Source: Luteimonas abyssi
Lineage (GTDB): Bacteria > Pseudomonadota > Gammaproteobacteria > Xanthomonadales > Xanthomonadaceae
NCBI RefSeq assembly: GCF_001482195.1
Contig: NZ_KQ759763.1
Coordinates: forward strand, 1,461,321 to 1,525,320
Direction: 5' to 3'
Length of the DNA: 64,000 nt
Shown here: piece by piece, positions 42,619 to 51,286 of the stretch
Layout: each line of letters starts with the position of its first letter
Numbering within the stretch: position 1 is the first letter of the stretch
Notes under the pieces: model-generated
Told to the model about the DNA's origin: nothing
The model's database searches: none
What the model saw: the letters and a program-made list of their open reading frames with translations, nothing else
Position numbers and translations under genes: made by a program

Positions 42619-43605
42619 TCAGCGCGAGGGCGCGGCGTTTTCGAAGAAGGCGCTGTAGATCCGCCGGCCTTCGTCCACGCTCGCCGCCCACTCCGCATCC
42701 GACAGGTCGCCGTAGCGCTCCGGTCCCTCGCGCCAGAGGGCATCGAAATCGCCGACCCTGCGCCTGCGCACGAGGTCCAGCGCGTATCCGTAGGCGTGGA
42801 AGGTCTTCGGGTCACGGGAGTAGAGCAGGTTGCCGTCGCCGTGACTCCGCACATAGGTCTGCAGCGCGGCTTCATCGCCGGCGCGGAGCCGCGCTTCTAG
42901 CCAGGTGCGTGCCAGATCTCGCCGACGGACGACTTCTTCGATCTCGCGGACGATTTGACCGCGCGTGCGGAACTGGGCCAGGCCCTGTGTCGCGTATGCC
43001 GTCTGGGCACGGGCGTGCCCGGCTCGCGCTGCGCGTTCGAGCCATTCGGCGGCGCGGCCGATGGCGTCCGGGCCCACGGCGTCGCATTGGGCGTGACGCG
43101 CCAAGTCCTGCAAGAACCGGCCTTGCAGGTTCTCCAGGCGGGTATCGCGGATCAGGTCGGATACGGTTGCGTCCCCATCCAGCCGACCCAGCTCGTCCTC
43201 GTACGCCTGCAGGAGGATATCCGGCGAGCCCTCTTCGAGGGCGCGCGGGCATCCCGACAGTCGCGAGCCGAGCACGTGCATCGCGTCGAGGTCGCCGGCG
43301 TCGGCACGCGCCTCGAGGTGGCCGAGGATCTCGTCCAGCGGCGCCGTCCAGTCCGCATCGTGATGTGCTTCCAAGGCCCGGAAGCGTTCGGTACGCTCGA
43401 TATGGGCGGTCGATGCCTCGATGCGCGCGCGCAGGGCGGCCGCCTGCGCGATGCGTTCGTCCGCCGCGGGCGCGGTGGGTGTGGCGACGTCGATGGGCCG
43501 GGCGCTGCTTTCGGCCGTGGCGACGTCGCCGCCGGTGCAGGCGGCCAGCAGGAGCAGCAGTGCGGCCAGCGCCCACGTGGCCGGCGGTGGTGCGCACCGG
43601 GTCAT
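42619..43605 (-). CDS. Sel1/TPR-like repeat lipoprotein
   Basis: The 328-residue protein has a signal peptide with lipobox LLLAAC, then helical repeats typical of Sel1-like proteins: ADAGDLDAMHVLGSRLSGCP, AARAGHARAQTAYATQGLAQF and LEARLRAGDEAALQTYV. It is probably anchored in the periplasm. Its ATG overlaps the stop of the preceding broken gene (ATGA at 43602-43605), so translation was coupled to that gene before the frameshift there. It is the third gene of an operon with a DUF885 lipoprotein. Function unknown. Confidence 0.83.
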   Translation of the reverse strand: MTRCAPPPATWALAALLLLLAACTGGDVATAESSARPIDVATPTAPAADERIAQAAALRARIEASTAHIERTERFRALEAHHDADWTAPLDEILGHLEARADAGDLDAMHVLGSRLSGCPRALEEGSPDILLQAYEDELGRLDGDATVSDLIRDTRLENLQGRFLQDLARHAQCDAVGPDAIGRAAEWLERAARAGHARAQTAYATQGLAQFRTRGQIVREIEEVVRRRDLARTWLEARLRAGDEAALQTYVRSHGDGNLLYSRDPKTFHAYGYALDLVRRRRVGDFDALWREGPERYGDLSDAEWAASVDEGRRIYSAFFENAAPSR

Positions 43606-44551
43606 CGCAGGGTCTCCGGTCTCGGCCAGCCGGCGAGTATCTGCTGCGCGGCGGCCTCCGCATTCCTTCGCGCGACGGCATCGAGCCCACGCGCGTACCG
43701 GTGCTCGGCCGTGTCTAGCAGCGAGTGCGGTGCGCGCGCGCCTTCGCGGGTCTGCCGATAGGCGAGGAAGTACGCGAGTGATCGCGCGGGATCGGGACCG
43801 AACACGCCATCGGCGCCGTAGGCCTGCGCGGCCGCGCCCAGCGCAGCCGGCTCGCCCCGTTCGAGGGCGGTGTGGAGATGGGCGCGCGCGCGTTCGCGAC
43901 GCCTGACGACCTCGGCCATGTCGGCCAGCAGTGCCGCGTCGTCGCGGTACGCATCGAAGGCCAGATGGGGGTAGAGCGCCATCGCACCCGTATGCCCGGC
44001 ATCGGCGGCGCGGGCGATCCAGTCGAAGGCGCTGTCGTCCGGTGGTGCGGCCCGCAGGCCGTCGGTGCCGGCGCACAGCCGCTGGGATTCCTCCTGCGCG
44101 AACAGCAGCATGTCCAGGTTGCGGTCGTCACCCCCTCCTGCGCGAACAGCAGCATGTCCAGGTTGCGGTCGTCACCCAGGGGGCGCCCGCCAATGCTGAT
44201 CGTGTCGCCGGCACTTGCGATCAGCTCGACGAGCATCGTGGTGAAGCGCCCGCCCGGCATCGGCTGGTGGTGCAGGCAATGGGCGATGGTGCGGCCGATG
44301 ATGAAGGCGGCCTCGGGGTGGCCCGCGCGGGCCGCGGCCTCGAGGTCCGGCCGCAGGTCGTCGAACCTGCCCGTCGGCAGCGGGGCGTGCGCCCGGGATG
44401 CATCGCCCGGCGCGGCGTTCGGTGCCGACGACGCGCCGGGGTGCGCCGCCGTGGCCGGCGACGGTGCCTCTCGCGTCCACCACCACGTCAGCCCCGCGAG
44501 GACGCTCCCCGCAAGGCCTGCGAGCATCCATGCCCGCAGCCGGTGGTTCAT
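43602..44551 (-). pseudogene. Sel1-like membrane-anchored protein, frameshifted by 44-bp duplication
   Basis: The gene begins MNHRLRAWMLAGLAGSVL (signal anchor or signal peptide) and should end ...GWPRPETLR, but a 44-bp tandem duplication (44090-44177) shifts the frame after about residue 139. Removing one copy restores one continuous frame of exactly 302 codons including stop (301 residues). As it stands, translation continues in the wrong frame to 43715 (278 residues). Both halves have Sel1-like repeats (AARAGHPEAAFIIGRTIAHC; AADAGHTGAMALYPHLAF). The start overlaps the DUF885 stop (ATGA) and its original stop overlaps the next start. A sequencing error is possible but unlikely for an exact 44-bp copy. 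Confidence 0.85.
44090..44177. repeat. Perfect 44-bp tandem duplication
   Basis: Bases 44090-44133 and 44134-44177 are identical and directly adjacent. The length is not a multiple of three, so the duplication breaks the reading frame of the Sel1-like gene. The perfect identity suggests a very recent event, such as replication slippage. Confidence 0.97.
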
Positions 44552-46401
44552 GACGACTGCGACGCCTGCGCGATGTAGTCGTCCACTTCGCGCTCCAGCA
44601 GGTCGAGCGGGACCACGCCGGTCAGCAGCACGCGGTTGTGGAAGGCGCGCGGGTCGAAGCGGTCGCCGAGGGCGTCGCGGGCCTTGTCGCGCAGGCGGAT
44701 GATCTCGAGCTGGCCGATCATGTAGGACGTGGCCTGGCCGGGCATCACCACGTAACGGTCGACCTCCGACGGCGGGATGCCGTAGTCGATCGCCTGCTGG
44801 CGGGTCCAGCGCATGGCGTGCAGGCCGGTATCCACGACCAGGCGGCGGGCGCGGAACAGTTCCGCGTCCAGTTGGCCGAGCAGGCCTTCCGGATCGTTCT
44901 CGTACCAGCCTTCTTCGGTCGCCAGACGTTCGGCGTACAGCGCCCAGCCTTCGCTGAAGGCGGAGATGCCGCCGAGCGCGCGGGTCTGGCGGAACTTCGG
45001 AAGGTCCTGGTTCTCCACCGACAGCGCGACCTGGAAGTGATGGCCGGGCACGGTCTCGTGATAGACCAGCGTGCGCAGACCGAAATGGGTCAGGCGGTCG
45101 GGCCGCAGCGGCATCTGGTAGATGCCCGGTCGCGAGAGGTCCAGCGGCGGCGCGGTGTAGCTGGCGGCGGCGCTGGCCCAGCGGTACTCGGGGTAGGGCT
45201 GGGCGATAACTTCGGATTCGGGGCGGATGTCGAACAGCGCATCGGCGCGACGTTCGGCATCGCGCATCATCGTCTCGATGTCGTCCATGATCGCCTTGCG
45301 GCCGCTGGCGTCGTCGCTGTAGGCGAGATCCTTGCGCAGCGCGTCCACGCGCTCGCGCACGCTGCCGTCGGTGCGACCGATCGATTGCAGGATGGTGTCC
45401 ATCTCGCCTTCGATGCGCGCGACCTCGCGCAGGCCGATCTCGTGGATCTGCTCGGCACTGAGGTCGGTCGAGGTGAAGCGGCGCAGATGGTACGCGTAGG
45501 CGTCGGCGCCCTGGTCGAAGCGCCACAGACCGGCGTCGTCGGTGGCATCGGCCAGTTGTGCTTCCAGCGTGTCGATCGCGCGTTGCCAGGCGGGGTAGAC
45601 CTGCTCGCGGACCATCTCCGTCGCGCTGGCCACATGCGCGGTACGCGTATCGGCGTCGATGCCGTCAGCCGACGCCAGGCGTTCGTCGAACGTCGTCACC
45701 AGCGGATTCTCGGCGGGCGGAGCGGCGATGAACTGGCGCATCTGTCCGAGGGTGGCGTCGAGGATGAAGCGGGGTGGCAGGACGTCGCGCTCCGCGAGCT
45801 CGCGGCTGCGGGCGATCGCCTCGTCCATGCGCGCCTCGAACTGGCCCAGGCGTTGCAGGTAGTGGTCGGCGTCCTGTGCGTTGCGCACCGGGTGCATCAC
45901 CGTCATCAGGTTCGGCAGGCCGACGTTGGCGCCGCCGAACTGCTGCAGCGGATAGCTGTAGTCCTCGAAGGGTTCGCCTTCGATCATCGTGCGCAGCTGC
46001 CAGTCCATGAGCTCGGCGGAGACACGGTCGGTCGCGTTCATCGCGTCGCGGTCGAAGCCGGCCAGCTCTGCGCGGCCGCGCTCGGCCAGCGCGAGCGTCT
46101 CGCGCCGGTACTCGGCCGTCTGCGGCGTGAGCTGGCGATCCATCTCGGCCTGCACTGCGGGATCGTCGAAGTAGCGGCTGGCGGTGGCGGCGGTGGGCTG
46201 TCGACGCATCCATTCGTCGGTGAAGGACTGGAAGAACGCCGAGACCGATGCGTCGGTCTGTTCGGCGCCCGCCTCGCGGGGCGTCGCGCTCTCGGCTGCG
46301 CCCTGCGGTGCGGGCGAGCACCCGGTGAGAGATGGGGCGGCGAGGGACAGGGCGGCGGCGAGTGCCAGCCCCAGCGGGGCACGGCGGATGCGTTGGACCA
46401 C
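44548..46401 (-). CDS. DUF885-family lipoprotein (putative metallopeptidase)
   Basis: The 617-residue protein starts with GTG behind AGGAG, has a signal peptide with lipobox LTGC, then the DUF885 domain. The zinc-like motif HETVPGHHFQ and later FSEGWALYAERLA are characteristic, as is PGQATSYMIGQLEI near the end. DUF885 proteins look like gluzincin peptidases; their substrates are mostly unknown. It is the first gene of a translationally coupled three-gene operon with two Sel1-like genes, the second of which is broken. It probably acts in the periplasm. Confidence 0.9.
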   Translation of the reverse strand: MVQRIRRAPLGLALAAALSLAAPSLTGCSPAPQGAAESATPREAGAEQTDASVSAFFQSFTDEWMRRQPTAATASRYFDDPAVQAEMDRQLTPQTAEYRRETLALAERGRAELAGFDRDAMNATDRVSAELMDWQLRTMIEGEPFEDYSYPLQQFGGANVGLPNLMTVMHPVRNAQDADHYLQRLGQFEARMDEAIARSRELAERDVLPPRFILDATLGQMRQFIAAPPAENPLVTTFDERLASADGIDADTRTAHVASATEMVREQVYPAWQRAIDTLEAQLADATDDAGLWRFDQGADAYAYHLRRFTSTDLSAEQIHEIGLREVARIEGEMDTILQSIGRTDGSVRERVDALRKDLAYSDDASGRKAIMDDIETMMRDAERRADALFDIRPESEVIAQPYPEYRWASAAASYTAPPLDLSRPGIYQMPLRPDRLTHFGLRTLVYHETVPGHHFQVALSVENQDLPKFRQTRALGGISAFSEGWALYAERLATEEGWYENDPEGLLGQLDAELFRARRLVVDTGLHAMRWTRQQAIDYGIPPSEVDRYVVMPGQATSYMIGQLEIIRLRDKARDALGDRFDPRAFHNRVLLTGVVPLDLLEREVDDYIAQASQSS

Positions 46402-46520
46402 GCGGAACTCCTGTTGAACGAACGATCCCCGATCTTAATCGACACGTCGCCTCGTCGTGACCGGGCGTGTTCCATCCGGACGCGCAGGCGAGCGCGTCGC
46501 AGCGCTGCGACGCCACACGC

Positions 46521-47825
46521 TCACACCAGCAGGAGCACCGCGCTGATGATGAAACCCGATGCGAACAGCAGCATCAGGCAGTAGCCCATGATGTCCTTGA
46601 TCTTGAGACCCGCGATGGCGAGCAACGGCAGCGCGAAGAACGGCTGCAGCATGCTGGTCCAGGCGTCGCCCCAGGCGACCGCCATGGCCACGCGCGGCAG
46701 GTCGGCGCCCAGCGCCTGCGCGGCCGGGATCATCACCGGCGCCTGCACCGCCCACTGGCCCCCGCCCGAGGGCACGAACATGTTGATCAGCCCGGCCGAC
46801 AGGAACGTCCACAGCGGCAGGGTGCGATCGGTGGCGAACGACACGAACCATTCCGACATCGTCGTCGCCAGCCCCGAGCCGACCAGGATCGCCATGATTC
46901 CGGCGTAGAACGGGAACTGGATGACGATGCCGGCGCCGCCCTTGATCGCCTCCTGCAGCGCCGCCAGCAGGCGTGCCGGCGTCCGGTGCAGCACGATGCC
47001 CAGCATCAGGAAGCCGTAGTTGACGATGTTGAGGTTGAGGCTGCCGCCGGACAGGAAGTGGTCGGCGAGATAGACCAGACCGGCCAGACCGATCGCCACC
47101 GACAGGATCCAGCCGTGCTCGAGACGTACGGCGGGCGTGGCATCGTCTTCGAGCACCGGCGGCTTCGCGTCGTCGGGCGGCGTGAACAGCACCGCATCCT
47201 TGTCCGAAGGCGTCATCGCGCGGTTGATCAACGGCACGGCGATCACCAACAGGCCGATGATGATCAGGTTGAACGGTGCGAAGATCGTCTGGCTGGTGGG
47301 AATCAGGCCGATGGCGTCCTGCAGGAAGTGCCCTTCGGTGGCGATCGTCAGCGGGATCGAGCCCGACAGCCCGCCGTGCCAGATGATGAAGCCGGAGTAG
47401 GCGCTGGCGACCAGCAGACGGTAGTCCACGCGCACGTGACGCGCGACCTCGCGGGCGAACAGCGCGCCGATGACCAGGCCGAAGCCCCAATTGATCCAGT
47501 TGGCCGCCAGCGCGACCAGGGTCACCACGACGATGGCATTCTTCGGCGTGCGGCAACGCGAGGCGAGTGCGGTCAGGGCGCGGGCGACCGGCGGGGTCTT
47601 GGCGAGGATGAAGCCGGTCACCAGCACCAGCAGCATCTGCATCGAGAAGCCCAGCAGTTCCCAGAAGCCGGTACCCCAGTAGCGGATCAGCTCCAGCGGC
47701 GGCGTGCGCTCGACGGTCAGCGCGGCGATGGCCGCCAACGCGGTGAAGATCAGGACGAAGACGTAGGCGTCGGGCAGGAAGCGCTCGACCAGGCGGACGG
47801 ACAGGCGGGTGGCTCGCTGGAACAT
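46521..47825 (-). CDS. AtoE-family short-chain fatty acid transporter
   Basis: The 434-residue protein has about 10-12 hydrophobic segments and family blocks FVLIFTALAAIAAL, GFSMQMLLVLVTGFILA, NWINWGFGLVIGALFAREVA, YSGFIIWHGGLSGSIPLTIA and FVPSGGGQWAVQAPVMIPAA. It imports short-chain fatty acids such as acetoacetate or butyrate across the inner membrane. There are no ato degradation genes next to it. It lies 119 nt downstream-facing from the DUF885 operon and is divergent from the next lipoprotein gene. Confidence 0.92.
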   Translation of the reverse strand: MFQRATRLSVRLVERFLPDAYVFVLIFTALAAIAALTVERTPPLELIRYWGTGFWELLGFSMQMLLVLVTGFILAKTPPVARALTALASRCRTPKNAIVVVTLVALAANWINWGFGLVIGALFAREVARHVRVDYRLLVASAYSGFIIWHGGLSGSIPLTIATEGHFLQDAIGLIPTSQTIFAPFNLIIIGLLVIAVPLINRAMTPSDKDAVLFTPPDDAKPPVLEDDATPAVRLEHGWILSVAIGLAGLVYLADHFLSGGSLNLNIVNYGFLMLGIVLHRTPARLLAALQEAIKGGAGIVIQFPFYAGIMAILVGSGLATTMSEWFVSFATDRTLPLWTFLSAGLINMFVPSGGGQWAVQAPVMIPAAQALGADLPRVAMAVAWGDAWTSMLQPFFALPLLAIAGLKIKDIMGYCLMLLFASGFIISAVLLLV

Positions 47826-48005
47826 GGGCGCGGGATCGACGACGACGGGCGGTCGTCCAGCCTAGCGATCCGCCGGGCGCTTGGCCCTTGGACCATCGTC
47901 GATATCGCAACCCGGCGTCATCCGCGCGACGTTCGCGGACGATGGCCGCCGCGTTCACGCCGCAGGCGGCACGATGCGCGGGACATCCGTTCAGGGAGCC
48001 TCGCC

Positions 48006-48872
48006 ATGCCGCCCATCCCGCCGTTCCGTCGCGTTCCCGTCGCGGTGCTCGCGGCCGCACTCGTCGCCGCGCTGGCGGCGTGCGGCAGCGGTACATCCGA
48101 CCCGGCGGGGGCGACGCCCGATCGTCCGGATGCGGACGCGGAGCCGCTGGGCCCTGCCACCGTGCCGATGCCGGCCACGCGCGCCGACGGCGGCGCAGAG
48201 CGTGCGCCGCCGGGTGGCGATGCGGTGCCGGTGCCCGAGGCGGTGATCGTGTCGACCAACGAGCCGTTCTACCAGGCGCGGGTGGAAGGCGGCACGCTGG
48301 TGCTGACGGGCGTCGGCTTCGAGGCGCGGACTCTTTCGATCGAATCGTCGGACTTCGCAGGCGGGATGCGCATGATCCGGGCCCGTGACGCCGAGGGGAC
48401 GGTGGAGGCCGGCGTGCGCGCCGTCGAATGCGAGGACGACATGTCGGGTGCCGAGTTCCCGCTGACGGGCACGCTGACGGTCGGCGACAGCGGGCCGCAT
48501 CGGGGTTGCGCGCGGCCGGCCGACATGCCGCCGCCGCGCGAACCGGGCATGGCGCACCATGGTCAAGCGCGGGCGTCGCTGCCCCCCGCCCTGCAGGGAC
48601 GCTGGGCGCCGGATGCCGAGGCGTGCCGCGATCCGGCATCGACCATCGAAGGGATCCGGGTGACGTCCGACGAGATCCGTTTCCACGAGAGCACCGGCGT
48701 CGCGCGTCATGTGGAGACCGATGCGGAGGGGGCGAGTCGCGTCCGCTTCGATTTCGAAGGGGAAGGCGAGCGCTGGGAGGCGGCCTACACCCTGCGGATC
48801 GACGAGAACGGCGCGTTGCAGCTCATGGGCCCCGACGACACCGCATGGGTTCGCGTGCGTTGCGAGGGCTGA
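48006..48872 (+). CDS. Lipoprotein with COG3650-type domain
   Basis: The 288-residue protein has a signal peptide with lipobox LAAC (about 22-25), then a Pro/Ala/Asp-rich linker and a domain with NEPFYQARVEGGTLVLTGV and GMRMIRARDAEG, as in the COG3650 group of periplasmic proteins. Cys residues in AVECEDDMSG and HRGCARPAD probably pair. A second beta-rich part (ALQGRWAPDAEACRDP to the end) looks like a small lipocalin-like or META-like module. GGGAG precedes the ATG at 48006. No function is known. Confidence 0.8.
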   Translation: MPPIPPFRRVPVAVLAAALVAALAACGSGTSDPAGATPDRPDADAEPLGPATVPMPATRADGGAERAPPGGDAVPVPEAVIVSTNEPFYQARVEGGTLVLTGVGFEARTLSIESSDFAGGMRMIRARDAEGTVEAGVRAVECEDDMSGAEFPLTGTLTVGDSGPHRGCARPADMPPPREPGMAHHGQARASLPPALQGRWAPDAEACRDPASTIEGIRVTSDEIRFHESTGVARHVETDAEGASRVRFDFEGEGERWEAAYTLRIDENGALQLMGPDDTAWVRVRCEG

Positions 48873-48930
48873 CCGTGGAATCGCCGGAGCGCCGCAGCGG
48901 GCGCGTTCAACAGGTTCGGCCCTGATCCAG

Positions 48931-48947
48931 CCGGGCGCCGCGCCCGG
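48931..48947. terminator. Short hairpin between convergent genes
   Basis: A 7-bp stem (CCGGGCG and its complement) with a 3-nt loop lies between the COG3650-type lipoprotein and the convergent DUF4105 gene. It is short and could be chance in this GC-rich sequence. Confidence 0.35.
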
Positions 48948-49029
48948 TACTGCGCGCAGGCCTTCGCGGCGCCGCCTGCGTGACGATCGATGGCGCGGGC
49001 GGTCGTGCAGGCGTGCGGAGGCTCCGGAC

Positions 49030-50952
49030 CTACGGCTCTCCACGCGATATCGATCCGGATCCGCATGCGGCGGTGGCGCGCACCGTGGCGTCGCCCGTGC
49101 TTTCGGTGGCCATGCTGCCGGCGGCCTCGCCGCCAGAGGCCGCGACGTCGGCTGCGGTACACGCGCGCAGGTGGGCCGACACCGCGTCCACATTGACGCG
49201 CTGGGCGACGAGTTCGTCGCGCAATGCCGCAGGCAGTGCCTGTTCGGCATCGGCGATCAAATTTAGGCCATCCTGCTCCCGCCCGGCTTGCAGCGCCCGC
49301 GCGCGCGCGCCGGCGGCCGCGCGCTCTTCCGCCTGTGGCAGACCGTATCCCGGGATCTCGGCGAGCAGCGCGGCGGGGCGGATCAGCACCCCTTCCGCGG
49401 CGAGCACGCCCTCCAACAGGGCGGCGACATCGTGATCGGCCTCGTCCGCGCGCAGCAGCCGGCGCTTGAAGGCGTCGCGCGCGCGCAGCTCGACGCGCCG
49501 CAGCGCGGCATCCTCCAGCACCATCAGCGCCGCCGTGGCGCGCAGATCGCTGCTGGTCAGCCAGGGCCGGCGCGCGGCCGCATCCAGATCGAGCCACGCC
49601 ACGACATCGGCGGCCGGCAGGTGCAGCGCAGCGTCGGCCACGGCGAACAGCATCCGATAGTGGTCGCTGGCGGCGGGGAAGCGATAGCCCAGCCGGGCCG
49701 CTTCGGCCGGGTCGTCGAGTACCGAGGCGTCGGCGATGCCGCGTCGTTCCAGCTTGCGCAGCAGACCGGTCGGGGTGATCGCGGCGAGACGCTCGTCGGC
49801 CAGCCTGGGGACGCCGTCGTGCAGCAGCTTGAAGGTCTCGCTGGCGCAGTTGTTGCCGAGGAAGGTGTAGCGCCCGTCGTAACTCCAGTGCAGCTGCGCG
49901 GCGCGTTCCACGAGGCCGGCGATCTCGTTCGCATCCAGGCGCAGCGGCACCGAACGCAGGCCGCGCAGTTCGGTGCGGGTGTATTCGTCGACGACCTGCG
50001 ACAGCGGCAACACGAACAGGCGCGACGGATAGCGGCCTGTGAGACCGCGCCAGTTCGACAGCTGCACATCGTCGACGAAGGCGCGGAACGACAGCACGCG
50101 GTGGTGCTCGAGGTCGAACCGGCAATCGGGTCCCGGCGGACGGCCGGGTGCGCAGACCACCAGCCGCAACATGCTGTGGCCCCACCGGCTCATGATCGCG
50201 TCGGTCGGCTCGGCGAACAGGTATTCGACCGCGACCACGCGGTCCGGTGTCAGGCCGTCCAGCGGCGTGCCGTCCGCATCGGGCATGACGAAGGGCAAAG
50301 AGGGATCGCACTCCGGTCGGGTATCGTCGCCGGCGCCCGGGATGCCGAGCGCTGCCGCGAAATGACGATGCAGCGCTGGCCGCCGGCAGCGGTAGGCCGG
50401 GTCGAGCAGGAAATGCTCCAGGTTGACCGCGACGAACTCCGCAGGACTGTGCAGCTCGTAGGGGTCGGGCGAGCGGTCGCGCATCGGATTGCGCGCATTG
50501 CGCAACCCGAAACGGCGCGGCCGGTACTGCCAGCCGGCCAGATCGAGCAGGCGCGGGTCGCGTGAGAGCCGCGCTCTACGGTCGAGGGCGTGGGCGAGTT
50601 CGTGCAGCAGCGCCGGCAGGGCGACGGCCGGGTCGGGTGAGCGCAGCAGTCCGCGCGGCAGCCTGAGATCGCGTCCGCGCAGGCGGCCCTGGATGTGATC
50701 GGGCAGATCGTCGACGAAACGCAGGCGCAGGGCCGGCAGGTGCGCCTGCACCGCGGTCGGCAGCAGGGCGTCGGCCTGCTGCAGCAGGGCGTCGGCGCGG
50801 CGGGCTTCGTCCTCGGTCAGCGTTTCCGTGTCGAGGGTCACCGGCAGCATGGTCGCTGCGGCGGGCGGGCCGGCGCCTGCCAGACCGACGGCGAGCAGCG
50901 CGGCGGCGAGCCGGGCGCGGATGCGGCCGGCCGCGCCGCGCCCGGCACTCAC
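49030..50952 (-). CDS. DUF4105 (Lnb N-terminal-like) periplasmic protein
   Basis: The 640-residue protein has a signal peptide (cleavage near PPAAA, about residue 33). A zinc-like HELAH motif lies in ALLHELAHALDRR. Further on comes the DUF4105 core with EPTDAIMSRWGHSMLRLVVC, RYPSRLFVLPLSQVVDEYTRTELRGL and TFLGNNCASETFKLL, the conserved Cys region of NlpC-like folds. Lipoprotein N-acyltransferase Lnb has this domain, but without its other features the role here is open. GTG start overlapping the DUF2388 stop (GTGA) shows translational coupling. Confidence 0.87.
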   Translation of the reverse strand: MSAGRGAAGRIRARLAAALLAVGLAGAGPPAAATMLPVTLDTETLTEDEARRADALLQQADALLPTAVQAHLPALRLRFVDDLPDHIQGRLRGRDLRLPRGLLRSPDPAVALPALLHELAHALDRRARLSRDPRLLDLAGWQYRPRRFGLRNARNPMRDRSPDPYELHSPAEFVAVNLEHFLLDPAYRCRRPALHRHFAAALGIPGAGDDTRPECDPSLPFVMPDADGTPLDGLTPDRVVAVEYLFAEPTDAIMSRWGHSMLRLVVCAPGRPPGPDCRFDLEHHRVLSFRAFVDDVQLSNWRGLTGRYPSRLFVLPLSQVVDEYTRTELRGLRSVPLRLDANEIAGLVERAAQLHWSYDGRYTFLGNNCASETFKLLHDGVPRLADERLAAITPTGLLRKLERRGIADASVLDDPAEAARLGYRFPAASDHYRMLFAVADAALHLPAADVVAWLDLDAAARRPWLTSSDLRATAALMVLEDAALRRVELRARDAFKRRLLRADEADHDVAALLEGVLAAEGVLIRPAALLAEIPGYGLPQAEERAAAGARARALQAGREQDGLNLIADAEQALPAALRDELVAQRVNVDAVSAHLRACTAADVAASGGEAAGSMATESTGDATVRATAACGSGSISRGEP

Positions 50953-51260
50953 AGCGCCAGGATCTGCCGGGCGAGCTCCAGATCCGATGCAGTGCGCGCC
51001 TGCGTGGAATGCGCACGCAGGTGATGCAGTGCGGCCTCCAGTTGCACGCCGCGCAGGCGTCCGTCGGTGGCGACGAAACTCGCTGCCTCGGTACGTGCCT
51101 GGACCAGCACCTTGTCGTCGCCCGAACTGCTCCCGCTGGAGGCCGAGCTGCCGCCGGACGCGGCGCCGGCGGAGGTGCCGGCAAAGCTCGATGCGGCGGC
51201 GGGCGTCGCGATCGCCAGGGCGCCCAGCATGGACAGGATCAGTGTGGCGTTGCGTGGCAT
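50949..51260 (-). CDS. DUF2388-family small secreted protein
   Basis: The 103-residue protein has a signal peptide (cleavage after ATPAAA), a Ser/Gly-rich stretch and the family ending VLVQARTEAASFVATDGRLRG followed by VQLEAALHHLR and DLELARQIL. DUF2388 genes are known mostly from Pseudomonas and Xanthomonadaceae, commonly beside a DUF4105 gene as here. The stop overlaps the DUF4105 start. Function unknown; probably periplasmic. Confidence 0.85.
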   Translation of the reverse strand: MPRNATLILSMLGALAIATPAAASSFAGTSAGAASGGSSASSGSSSGDDKVLVQARTEAASFVATDGRLRGVQLEAALHHLRAHSTQARTASDLELARQILAL

Positions 51261-51286
51261 CGGCGTGATTCTCGCGTGAAGGTGGC

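Noticed and set aside
44090-44177. CRISPR-like direct repeat
   Set aside because: Only two copies, directly adjacent with no spacer, inside a coding gene; a tandem duplication explains it.
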